DNA of 12,629 nucleotides from Flavobacterium psychrophilum (GTDB lineage: Bacteria; Bacteroidota; Bacteroidia; Flavobacteriales; Flavobacteriaceae), in NCBI GenBank assembly GCA_945897545.1, contig CAMDGJ010000064.1, positions 1 through 12,629 on the forward strand, in the 5' to 3' direction. Positions 6,572 through 12,629 of this stretch are shown in pieces (within the stretch, counting starts at the first letter, position 1; each line of letters begins with the position of its first letter). The position numbers and the translations under genes are program-made. The notes under the pieces were generated by a model. It saw nothing but the letters and a program-made list of their open reading frames with translations, searched no databases and was not told the DNA's origin.

Positions 6572-7126
6572 ATGGAAAAAACTTGCTTTCATTTGTTTTA
6601 TTGCTCTTAATTAGCTCCCTGTCTTTTTCTTATCAATATAAACCAGAGCAAGCTTCAGTATCAAAAAATCCCATTGCATTAGAAGAAAATTATGCAGAAA
6701 ATATTGCTTTCAATTCCCATTCGAAAGTGATTACTCAGCACACCACAACTATCAAAGGCCAGCAATCAATATGTATCTTCAAGACGTTCGCAATTCCAAA
6801 ACTGATTTGACTTATAATATGTTTGGTTCCGAGAGATCTTAAGACAATAAAAGAGATGCAAAAGGCGAAAATTTGAGGCAACGATGGCTCAAAATCCGTA
6901 TTTGCTCGGGATGCTGCAGTCAGGATATTAAAATGGCGCTTGTGATTATTTTTATGCCAAATATGATCTTTGGTAAATGGATTGTTGCAAAAGGCTGAAA
7001 GATAGAATAAATGTCTTGGAAAGAATATCTCAGCGGCATATGATCTATCTTCGAAAAGTAGATCTTGAGGGAGCAACTGAAGTTATAAGAACATTTATTA
7101 AACTTTCTACCCAAAAGCCGGGGTAA
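6572..7126 (+). pseudogene. Pseudogene: secreted peptidase S10 (serine carboxypeptidase), internal deletion, frameshifts and stops
   Basis: An ATG at 6572 gives MEK, then the frame breaks in a run of six A. In the next frame a signal peptide follows (LLSFVLLLLISSLSFSYQ), then a mature N-terminus ending HTTTIKGQ. The sequence then jumps, in another frame, to a C-terminal section typical of Bacteroidota S10 peptidases: INMYLQDVRNSKTDLTYNMF, then ENLRQ. After one more frame change come MAQNPYLLGMLQSGY, NGACDYFYAKYDLW, KRLKDRI and RHMIYLRKVDLEGATEVIR, ending at TAA 7124-7126. At least three in-frame stops occur. The S10 nucleophile region (GESYG) and most of the roughly 500-residue domain are missing; only the region of the catalytic His (RHMIYLR) remains. 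Recognition is from memory of the family; the disruption itself is plain in the sequence. Confidence 0.8.
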
Positions 7127-7154
7127 CCAGACAAATATTATGAATAGTAATAAC

Positions 7155-7189
7155 TAAAAAAAGTCCGAAAATCTTTCGACTTTCGGACT
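7155..7189 (-). terminator. Rho-independent terminator of the DUF3276 gene
   Basis: AGTCCGAAA (7162-7170) and TTTCGGACT (7181-7189) form a 9-bp stem with a 10-nt loop. On the minus strand it is followed by a run of T (7162-7156). It lies about 40 bases past the stop at 7231. Confidence 0.85.
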
Positions 7190-7230
7190 AATTAGGTTTT
7201 GGTTAGTTATTTTTGGTAGTTGTATTTAAT

Positions 7231-7620
7231 TTAAATATCATCAAATTCGATATCCGTAAAGCTTGATGTTGAAGGCAATTCAGATTCTTCTATTGCTTTT
7301 TCGGAATCATATTCTTTCTTGAAGTCTTTTTGGTGTCTTTCAGAGATTACTTCCTCGCCTTTGTGGTTCAAAACATAAGAGGTCATTTCTTCTAGAATTT
7401 CAGCGAAAGCAGTAAAATCTTCTTTGTATAAATATATTTTATGTTTCTTGAAGTGAAATGAACCATCTGCTTCGGTAAATTTCTTACTTTCAGTAATTGT
7501 AATGTAGTAATCATCCGCTTTTGTCGCTCTCACATCAAAGAAATAAGTTCTCCGTCCAGCTCGTAAAACTTTAGAAAAGATTTCTTCTTTTTCTAACATA
7601 TCATTTTCTCTCATAATCAT
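7231..7620 (-). CDS. PUR-like nucleic-acid-binding protein (DUF3276)
   Basis: DUF3276 proteins have a single PUR-alpha-type repeat that dimerises and binds single-stranded nucleic acid; their role in Bacteroidota is not well defined. The family core is clear: EEIFSKVLRAGRRTYFFDVR (12-31), KADDYYITITESKKF, the FHFKKHKIYLYKEDF strand pair and the helix EILEEMTSYVLN, followed by VISERHQKDFKKEYDSE. The tail after about residue 105 is acidic and probably disordered. The start at 7620 (MIM) is followed in frame by further ATGs at the third (MREN) and eighth (MLEKEE) codons, so the exact start is uncertain. It follows the ABC exporter gene after 64 bp on the same strand and may be co-transcribed; no clear promoter was found in the gap. 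Confidence 0.92.
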   Translation of the reverse strand: MIMRENDMLEKEEIFSKVLRAGRRTYFFDVRATKADDYYITITESKKFTEADGSFHFKKHKIYLYKEDFTAFAEILEEMTSYVLNHKGEEVISERHQKDFKKEYDSEKAIEESELPSTSSFTDIEFDDI

Positions 7621-7684
7621 TCTGCCGCTTTAATGTTGTTTTCTAGTAATCAAAAATCTGAAAAATAGTTGTATAAAACAACAA

Positions 7685-9445
7685 TTATTGCATTTCTTTT
7701 TCAGATAGTTGTTTTAAATACAATTCGGCATAATAGCCTTCTTGATTTATAAGTTGATTATGAGATCCTTGCTCTATTATTCGACCTTCGTCGAGGATAA
7801 TAATTCGGTCTGCATTTTTTGCTGATGAAACTCTATGACTGACAATAATCGTGGTTTTGTCTTTGCAAATTTCCTGAAGATTATTTAAAATTGCTTCTTC
7901 GGTTTCCGTATCAACCGCGGATAAACAGTCGTCAAAAAGTAAGATTTTTGGATTTTTGATAATCGCTCTTGCTATGGAAACCCGTTGTTTTTGACCACCT
8001 GAAAGCGTAATACCTCTTTCGCCAAGAATGGTTTCATATTGCTTATTGAAACCCATAATATTGTCATGAACCACAGCACTCATTGCGGCAGTTTCAACTT
8101 CTTCATTAGTGGCATTTTCTTTACCAAACTTGATGTTATTCCTAATGGAGTCCGAAAATAAAAAAGCGTCTTGTGGTACAATCCCGATACTGTTTCTCAA
8201 ATCATATAAGTTTACAGTGCTAATTTCTTGTTCATCAATTGTAATGCGACCTTCGGTGACATCATACAAACGCGAAATCAAAGAAATTATGGTTGATTTT
8301 CCAGAACCTGTTTTTCCTAAAATTGCCAAAGTTTCGCCTTCGTGAACCGTAAAACTTACGTCTTGCAATGCTTTTATTTTAGTATCTTCATAAGTATAGC
8401 TCACATTTTGGAAAGAAATAGTACCTTCAAGAATTGATTTTTCGGGGTTTTTGTTTTGAATTTCTGGTACGATTTTCAGGAACTCATTGATTCGTTTTTG
8501 CGATGCTTCGGCTTCCTGAACCATTGATGAAACCCAACCTAGTGAAGCAACTGGCCAAGTCAACATATTGACATAAAGTATAAACTCGGCGATGGTTCCA
8601 AGGCTTTTAATGGTTCCATTAATGTACATTAATCCACCAAAATAAATGACAACCAAGTTGCTTATTCCTATAAGTGCCAACATTAGTGGTCCAAATAAAG
8701 CTTGGATTCTTGCCAAACTCAAGCTTTTACTTTTGCTTTCATTGGCCAATTCTATCATATTGTTTTGATGTTGATCTTCTAATGAATAGGCTTTAATCAC
8801 TCGGATTCCCGAAAATATTTCTTGGGTAAAACTCGAAACTTTGGATAAATACTGTTGAAAAACGGTGCTTCTTTTATTGATTTCAGAACTTATTTTGAAA
8901 ATCGCATATGATAGAAGAGGCAATGGGAGCAGGGTGTACAAGGTCAATCGGGGCGAAACATTAAACATATAAACAATAACAATGGTAAACCGAATAACCG
9001 TGTTTATGGTGTACATGACGGCTGGACCCACATACATTCTCACTTTAGAAACATCCTCACTGATGCGGTTCATTAAATCTCCCGTTCGATTTTGTTTATA
9101 GAAATTCTGTGATAAATTTTCGTATTGCCTGAAAACTTCATTTTTCAAATCGAATTCGACGTGACGTGACATAACAATTAGAGTTTGTCTCATCAAAAAA
9201 GTAAGGAATCCTGCTGCAATTGTAGTGGCAATAATTAATAAAATATTTGAAATTAATTCCTGTTGAATAAAAGATTTTGATACGGTTTTGTCTTTTGCAA
9301 ATGCTTCGATTATAGTAAAGGACTTGCTGATTAATTTTGGTGTAAACAAAGAAAACGTCTGAGCTACAATGGTAATAATGATGCCTATTAAAAAGCTGTA
9401 TTTATATTTGAGAAAATATTTATCTAAATAGCGTAATTCTTTCAT
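7685..9445 (-). CDS. ABC exporter, fused transmembrane and ATPase domains (MsbA/MdlB type)
   Basis: This 586-residue half-transporter exports an unknown substrate (lipid or drug type) across the inner membrane. The membrane domain (about 15-305) has the six hydrophobic stretches of a type IV exporter, with cytoplasmic loop motifs such as FYKQNRTGDLMNRISEDV. The ATPase domain (about 340-580) has Walker A GKTGSGKST (377-385), Q-loop Gln425, signature LSGGQKQR (481-488), Walker B ILLFDD (501-506), D-loop SAVD and His537. The residue after Walker B is Asp506 where a catalytic Glu is usual. This change is common in the degenerate site of heterodimeric exporters, but no partner subunit lies in this window. 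It is divergent from nusB, with a good promoter at 9471-9502. Confidence 0.95.
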   Translation of the reverse strand: MKELRYLDKYFLKYKYSFLIGIIITIVAQTFSLFTPKLISKSFTIIEAFAKDKTVSKSFIQQELISNILLIIATTIAAGFLTFLMRQTLIVMSRHVEFDLKNEVFRQYENLSQNFYKQNRTGDLMNRISEDVSKVRMYVGPAVMYTINTVIRFTIVIVYMFNVSPRLTLYTLLPLPLLSYAIFKISSEINKRSTVFQQYLSKVSSFTQEIFSGIRVIKAYSLEDQHQNNMIELANESKSKSLSLARIQALFGPLMLALIGISNLVVIYFGGLMYINGTIKSLGTIAEFILYVNMLTWPVASLGWVSSMVQEAEASQKRINEFLKIVPEIQNKNPEKSILEGTISFQNVSYTYEDTKIKALQDVSFTVHEGETLAILGKTGSGKSTIISLISRLYDVTEGRITIDEQEISTVNLYDLRNSIGIVPQDAFLFSDSIRNNIKFGKENATNEEVETAAMSAVVHDNIMGFNKQYETILGERGITLSGGQKQRVSIARAIIKNPKILLFDDCLSAVDTETEEAILNNLQEICKDKTTIIVSHRVSSAKNADRIIILDEGRIIEQGSHNQLINQEGYYAELYLKQLSEKEMQ

Positions 9446-9470
9446 AATAATTAAATAATCTAAGGAATTT

Positions 9471-9502
9471 CAAAGGTAAGCTGAAATTCAGATATTTTTC
9501 AA
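9471..9502 (-). promoter_or_regulatory. Predicted ABC exporter promoter (TTG-N21-TACCTTTG)
   Basis: On the minus strand TTG (9502-9500) is followed after 21 bp by TACCTTTG (9478-9471), 25 bases before the start codon. Confidence 0.6.
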
Positions 9503-9532
9503 GTTTAATTCTGTTTTAAAAGATGAAATTCT

Positions 9533-9540
9533 TATTTTTG
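9533..9540 (+). promoter_or_regulatory. Predicted nusB promoter, -7 box TATTTTTG
   Basis: TATTTTTG lies 29 bases before the GTG start of nusB. A weak -33 (CTG, 9511-9513) sits 19 bp upstream. The box forms a divergent pair with the exporter promoter. Confidence 0.5.
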
Positions 9541-9569
9541 CAAACTAATTTAATAAAAGTTCTTAAAAG

Positions 9570-10514
9570 GTGGTAAACAGAAGACATATTCGCGTCAAGG
9601 TTATGCAATCCATTTATGCGATGCATCAAAATGGGTCAGATGATTTAGAAAAAGAAGAAAAATTCCTTTTTTATAGTATAGACGCTATTCAGGATTTATA
9701 CCTTATAATGCTTTCCTCATTGATAGAAATCTGTAAAAAAGAAACTATTTTTTTGCATAAATCAAGTCAAAAACATCTTGCTAGTCCGCAGGAACGTAAG
9801 CCTAACGAAAAGTTTGTGAAAAACGCTATTTTTCAAATACTTGCCGAAAATAATTCGTTGAGTATTGCTCTCGAAAATCGTAAAATTAATAATTGGACAT
9901 TAAACGACGATTATATTCTATTACTTCTTAATGACATAAAGCAAAGTAAATTGTATGCTAAATACATGAGTAATGCAATAAACACATTTGAGGAAGACAA
10001 AGAATTTATTGAGGAATTGTTTACGGATGTGATAGTTCCAAATGAAAAATTATACGATTATCTCGAAGACAACAAGTTGACTTGGGTTGATGATATTCCG
10101 GTAGTGAACACACATATCAGTAAGCAATTGAAAGCCTTAAAATCTATTGAAGAAGGAAATTTCAGGGTTCCAAAATTGTTCAAAGACAATGAAGACCGTG
10201 ATTTTGTGAAAGACTTGTTTAGAAAAACAATTTTAAACGAAAAGGAATTGGCTAAAGAATATGATGGCAAAACTCCCAATTGGGATAGTGATCGAATTGC
10301 AGAAATTGACACCATTATTCTTAAAATGGCCATTTGTGAATTTTTGAAATTCCCATCAATTCCTGTCAAAGTTACACTCAATGAATATTTAGAAGTTGCC
10401 AAAGAATATTCTACTCCAAAAAGTAGTATTTTTATAAACGGAATTTTAGACAATTTAGTTAAAGAACTACAGACCAGTAATAGAATTATTAAAGTGGGTC
10501 GTGGATTAATGTAA
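9570..10514 (+). CDS. nusB: Transcription antitermination factor NusB (long Bacteroidota form)
   Basis: NusB binds boxA RNA together with ribosomal protein S10 (NusE) and supports antitermination during rRNA transcription. At 314 residues it is about twice the E. coli length (139), as usual for this phylum. The conserved start RRHIRVKVMQSIYA (4-17) and the C-terminal core (237-299: NWDSDRIAEIDTIILKMA, then EFLKFPSIPVKVTLNEYLE and INGILDNL) flank a long helical middle part of low conservation. The start is GTG at 9570. A TAA lies two codons upstream in frame, and the next ATG (codon 12) would lose the conserved RRHIR. It is followed after 35 bp by yajC, probably in one operon. Confidence 0.95.
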   Translation: MVNRRHIRVKVMQSIYAMHQNGSDDLEKEEKFLFYSIDAIQDLYLIMLSSLIEICKKETIFLHKSSQKHLASPQERKPNEKFVKNAIFQILAENNSLSIALENRKINNWTLNDDYILLLLNDIKQSKLYAKYMSNAINTFEEDKEFIEELFTDVIVPNEKLYDYLEDNKLTWVDDIPVVNTHISKQLKALKSIEEGNFRVPKLFKDNEDRDFVKDLFRKTILNEKELAKEYDGKTPNWDSDRIAEIDTIILKMAICEFLKFPSIPVKVTLNEYLEVAKEYSTPKSSIFINGILDNLVKELQTSNRIIKVGRGLM

Positions 10515-10521
10515 AAAAAAA

Positions 10522-10549
10522 TTAAAAATTAAAAATTAAAAATTAAATT
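10522..10549 (+). repeat. 7-bp tandem repeat TTAAAAA between nusB and yajC
   Basis: TTAAAAA occurs at period 7 (10522, 10529, 10536, 10543), the last copy imperfect, and fills almost the whole spacer up to the yajC ATG. Slippage here would change the A-rich region just before the start codon. Confidence 0.75.
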
Positions 10550-10822
10550 ATGGAACAGTTAACTCAATTTGCACCTTTTTTATTAATGTTCGTCGTTATC
10601 TATTTTTTTATGATTAGACCGCAACAAAAAAGAGCTAAAAACGAAAAAGAATTTGAAAGCACCTTAAAAGTTGGGGACAAGATCATTACAAAAAGTGGAC
10701 TTCACGGTAAAGTAGCTGAAGTTTCAGAAGCTACTGTTGTCATCGAAACTATGGCTGGAAAATTGAAGATGGAGCGTTCTGCTATTTCTATGGAAATGAG
10801 TGCTGCATTGAACAAGAAATAA
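10550..10822 (+). CDS. yajC: Preprotein translocase accessory subunit YajC
   Basis: YajC is a small inner-membrane protein that associates with SecDF in the Sec protein-export pathway. The 90 residues match the family: one N-terminal membrane span (about 7-23, QFAPFLLMFVVIYFFMI), then the signature RPQQKRAKNEKEFESTL. The cytoplasmic domain begins LKVGDKIITKSGLHGKVAEV. It lies 35 bp after nusB, separated only by the TTAAAAA repeat, and is followed by a strong bidirectional terminator. It is most likely expressed with nusB. Confidence 0.96.
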   Translation: MEQLTQFAPFLLMFVVIYFFMIRPQQKRAKNEKEFESTLKVGDKIITKSGLHGKVAEVSEATVVIETMAGKLKMERSAISMEMSAALNKK

Positions 10823-10860
10823 TATTTGATTTTTCGTTCTTTTTTAGGAAATAGCATTAT

Positions 10861-10905
10861 AATAAAAAGTCCCAATTCTAAATCTGTGAATTGGGACTTT
10901 TTATT
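10861..10905. terminator. Bidirectional terminator after yajC
   Basis: A perfect 18-bp stem (10861-10878 with 10888-10905) has a 9-nt loop. Its core is GTCCCAATTC / GAATTGGGAC, flanked by A and T runs. It ends nusB-yajC on the plus strand and the Lys/Ala-rich gene on the minus strand. Confidence 0.92.
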
Positions 10906-10924
10906 TTAGTATCAAAAAAGAGTA

Positions 10925-11410
10925 TTATTTTTTCTTGCTTTTATTCTTTTTATTCTTCTTTGCTTTTGCTGCTTTCGCTTTAGCCTTTTTTTCTTTTGCT
11001 TTCGCTTTTGCTTTCGCTTTTTTCGCTTTTTCCTTTTTCGCTTTCTTTGCTTTTTTTTCTTTTGCCTTAGCTTTTTCTTTTGCCTTAGCTTTTTTCTCTT
11101 TTTCTTTTTCTTTTTCTTTCATCTTATTTTTTTCTTTTTTTGAGTGATCCTCTATTATAATACTAGTTGCTTCTGTATCTATAACGTCTGGAGTTCCCTC
11201 AACTTCAGCGATTTCGATAGCGGGCTTAACAGCCGCTCTCGATGGTCTAGATCGTCTAGGTGCCGCTGGTGCTGCTGCTCTTGGTGTTACCGCTGTTTTA
11301 GGAGCTGCTACTTTTCTTGGTGCTCTTGGTGTTCTAGGTGTAGGAGGTACTACTTCCTTAATTGTTTCTTGCGTAATTTCATTTTTAATCTCTTCTTTGT
11401 TTTCTTCCAT
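10925..11410 (-). CDS. Lys/Ala-rich low-complexity protein with histone H1-like tail
   Basis: This is a 161-residue protein with no recognisable catalytic domain. It has a Glu-rich start (MEENKEEIKNEITQE), a Pro/Arg/Ala-rich block (about 20-62, repeated TPR/APR/APK), an acidic stretch with VIDTEATSIIIED (about 66-88), and a tail (91-161) built almost only of Lys, Ala and Glu, ending NKKNKSKKK. The tail resembles eukaryotic H1 and bacterial H1-like proteins, so nucleic-acid binding is a reasonable inference. An ATG at 11440 would add ten residues (MIIYHLKNSI). The start at 11410 is preferred because the added residues do not fit the composition, but both lie downstream of the predicted promoter. 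The tail codons are repetitive at the DNA level (TTTCGCTTTTGC-like units) and prone to length change. Confidence 0.75.
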   Translation of the reverse strand: MEENKEEIKNEITQETIKEVVPPTPRTPRAPRKVAAPKTAVTPRAAAPAAPRRSRPSRAAVKPAIEIAEVEGTPDVIDTEATSIIIEDHSKKEKNKMKEKEKEKEKKAKAKEKAKAKEKKAKKAKKEKAKKAKAKAKAKEKKAKAKAAKAKKNKKNKSKKK

Positions 11411-11468
11411 AATGCTGTTTTTAAGGTGATAAATTATCATCGTTAATTAATTGTAAATTTATTGTAAA

Positions 11469-11497
11469 CAAATGTAGTAAATTTATTAATTCGTCAA
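11469..11497 (-). promoter_or_regulatory. Predicted promoter of the Lys/Ala-rich gene (TTG-N18-TACATTTG)
   Basis: On the minus strand TTG (11497-11495) is followed after 18 bp by TACATTTG (11476-11469), a full match to the Bacteroidota pattern. The leader would be about 50 nt to the 11410 start or about 20 nt to the 11440 start. Confidence 0.6.
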
Positions 11498-11559
11498 TGT
11501 TAAGTTTTTACACTTATTTTTTTAAAAAACATCGCATAACAGTTTTTTACCAATCATAT

Positions 11560-11600
11560 AATAAAATAAAATCCCAAAACTGTTAACAGTTTTGGGATTT
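11560..11600 (-). terminator. Terminator downstream of pepT and the DUF1801 remnant
   Basis: 11569-11600 is a perfect 32-bp palindrome, with half-site AAATCCCAAAACTGTT. On the minus strand it continues into a T-rich tract (TTTTATTTTATTAT). It would end transcription coming from pepT through the pseudogene. Confidence 0.8.
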
Positions 11601-11624
11601 AGAATTAATATTTGAATCTAATTT

Positions 11625-11941
11625 TTACAAATGCATTGCTTCTTCTATATATTGTAAAATGATTTCTTCATCTATTTCGTCTTTCGAGGCAAATCGCCAT
11701 TGTCGCATAGATTTAGTAACACCTTCCTATGCATTTAGTAAAACTTTATTTTCGCTTTTTGCTGCGCTCCATCAAAAAACCAAATCGTGAAAAAGTGTTT
11801 AAAGCCCGCGATGCCAATTATGTTCTTACCATTTTAAACATAAACCGTGCGGCTCCATTTGACAGTTTCGGCTTATTCTTTTTTTGAAACAATAGTTTTT
11901 AATAGGTCTAACTCAAATTTCCATTGGTTTACTTTTTCCAT
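11625..11941 (-). pseudogene. Pseudogene: DUF1801 / YdhG-like protein
   Basis: From ATG 11941 the minus strand reads MEKVNQWKFELDLLKTIV, then SKKE-stop-AETVKWSRTVYV-stop-NGKNIIGIAGFKHFFTIWFF. After a frame change it reads NKVLLNA-stop-EGVTKSMRQWRF, then SKDEIDEEIILQYIEEAMHL and TAA. These pieces, in order, follow the DUF1801 (YdhG-like) family of about 115 residues, whose members are small proteins of unclear function. There are three premature stops, each one base from a sense codon, and one frameshift in an A-rich stretch. It lies 43 bp after pepT on the same strand. Confidence 0.82.
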
Positions 11942-11984
11942 CCTAAAAAGCTAACTTTTATTGTTCTTTAAATTTCTGACTGTT
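11942..11984. other. Short spacer between pepT and the DUF1801 pseudogene
   Basis: The 43 bp hold no promoter of their own that I can see, so the remnant was probably read from pepT. The stretch 11498-11559 on the other side is AT-rich and shows nothing gene-like. Confidence 0.4.
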
Positions 11985-12629
11985 TTAAAAATTACCTTCT
12001 GCTGTCAACTCGGCAATTCTTACAATTACTTCTATCGCTTTTTGCATACTTTCTACAGGTACATATTCGTATTTACCGTGAAAGTTATGTCCGCCTGCAA
12101 AAATATTGGGACAGGGTAAGCCTTTGTATGACAATTGGCAGCCATCAGTGCCACCGCGAATAGGTTTGATAAGCGGTTTTATGTCCAATTCTTTCATAGC
12201 CTTTTCAGCGAGATCGACGATATGTTTTACAGGCAAAACCTTTTCTTTCATATTATAGTATTGGTCTTTCACTTCTGCAATTACTATATCTTCGCCAAAC
12301 TGCTTGGCAAATTTCTTGTTGAATTTCTGTGCGATTTTGGCAATTAATTCTTTGCGCTTTTCGAATTTTTTCTTGTTATGGTCTCTGATAATGAGTTCCA
12401 AAACGGTTTCTTCAATACTTCCGCTTAAATGATGAACGTGAAAAAATCCCTCGTAACCTTTTGTTTCTTGGGGGGTTTCGCCTTTGGGCAATTCGTTGAT
12501 AAAACTATTGGCGATGAGCATTGAATTGATCATTTTATCTTTGGCATAACCGGGATGAACACTTTTGCCTTTGAAAGTAATTTTGGCACCAGCGGCATTA
12601 AAATTTTCATATTCAAGTTCGCCCACTTG
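11985..12629 (-). CDS. pepT: Peptidase T (tripeptidase), C-terminal part; cut by window end
   Basis: PepT is a zinc aminopeptidase of the M20 family that removes the N-terminal residue of tripeptides in the cytoplasm. Here 214 codons are visible, about half of the usual 408 residues; the first zinc-ligand motifs lie beyond the window. The visible part starts [16 protein letters not shown] and continues with [15 protein letters not shown] (lid/dimerisation domain), [45 protein letters not shown] and [14 protein letters not shown]. The last includes the C-terminal zinc-ligand His. The frame runs off the right edge without interruption, so the GTG at 12626 is not the start. A decayed DUF1801 gene and a terminator follow it. 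Confidence 0.95.
   Translation of the reverse strand, partial: QVGELEYENFNAAGAKITFKGKSVHPGYAKDKMINSMLIANSFINELPKGETPQETKGYEGFFHVHHLSGSIEETVLELIIRDHNKKKFEKRKELIAKIAQKFNKKFAKQFGEDIVIAEVKDQYYNMKEKVLPVKHIVDLAEKAMKELDIKPLIKPIRGGTDGCQLSYKGLPCPNIFAGGHNFHGKYEYVPVESMQKAIEVIVRIAELTAEGNF

Noticed and set aside
6583..6810. A 75-codon frame with a TTG start and signal-peptide-like beginning
   Set aside because: It is the out-of-frame head of the S10 peptidase remnant; the real ATG lies upstream in a broken frame and the end runs into the deletion junction.
6735..7076. Long minus-strand frame across the S10 remnant (113 codons)
   Set aside because: It is opposite the recognisable plus-strand peptidase pieces, and its residues show no domain pattern.
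10058..10453. Minus-strand 131-codon frame inside nusB
   Set aside because: It is antisense to the NusB reading frame and has no independent support.
10935..11147. Plus-strand Phe/Ala-rich frame resembling a membrane protein
   Set aside because: It is the antisense reading of the Lys/Ala codons of the minus-strand gene.
10925..11147. Repetitive T-rich units considered as a CRISPR or satellite array
   Set aside because: The units vary in length and follow codon structure (Lys/Ala/Glu); there are no constant repeats or unique spacers.

Overview
The window looks like chromosome of a Flavobacterium-like member of the Bacteroidota. The DNA is AT-rich. Several genes are preceded by the Bacteroidota-type -7 box TAnnTTTG, some with a TTG/TTTG box 17-22 bp upstream, instead of sigma70-like promoters. 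The gene families (monomeric NADP isocitrate dehydrogenase, long NusB, short TrmD, PUR-like DUF3276 protein, cyclophilin-FKBP fusion) are those expected in that group. Most of the window is housekeeping sequence with small accessory or decayed islands.

Left part (1-4183, all minus strand). This holds the N-terminal part of icd (cut by the window edge), rplS with its own promoter and terminator, trmD, a RES-Xre toxin-antitoxin pair, and a DUF1569 protein. The toxin-antitoxin pair lies between two copies of the trmD leader. One copy drives intact trmD. The other, 1159 bp away, is followed by a degenerate trmD start, which suggests the module was inserted at the 5' end of trmD. A perfect 14-bp palindrome abuts the antitoxin promoter and is a likely operator.

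Middle part (4184-7230). A dual-domain prolyl isomerase (plus) converges on a peroxiredoxin-like protein (minus) over a shared bidirectional terminator. A CsaA-type tRNA-binding protein (plus) follows. The next 900 bp hold no intact gene. They contain the wreck of a secreted S10 serine carboxypeptidase: signal peptide and N-terminus joined to the C-terminus, the middle missing, with frameshifts and stops.

Right part (7231-12629). A PUR-like DUF3276 gene lies downstream of an ABC exporter gene (both minus). Divergent from the exporter is nusB-yajC (plus), closed by a bidirectional terminator. A Lys/Ala-rich histone-tail-like protein gene (minus) follows. Then comes a second pseudogene, a DUF1801/YdhG-like protein with stops and a frameshift, directly downstream of pepT (minus, cut by the right edge).

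No rRNA, tRNA, CRISPR array or transposase gene was seen. The best candidate for something undescribed is the RES-Xre cassette bracketed by the duplicated trmD leader. Next are the 30-bp interspersed repeat family (two inverted copies between trmD and rplS, a third after the prolyl isomerase gene) and the two gene remnants.
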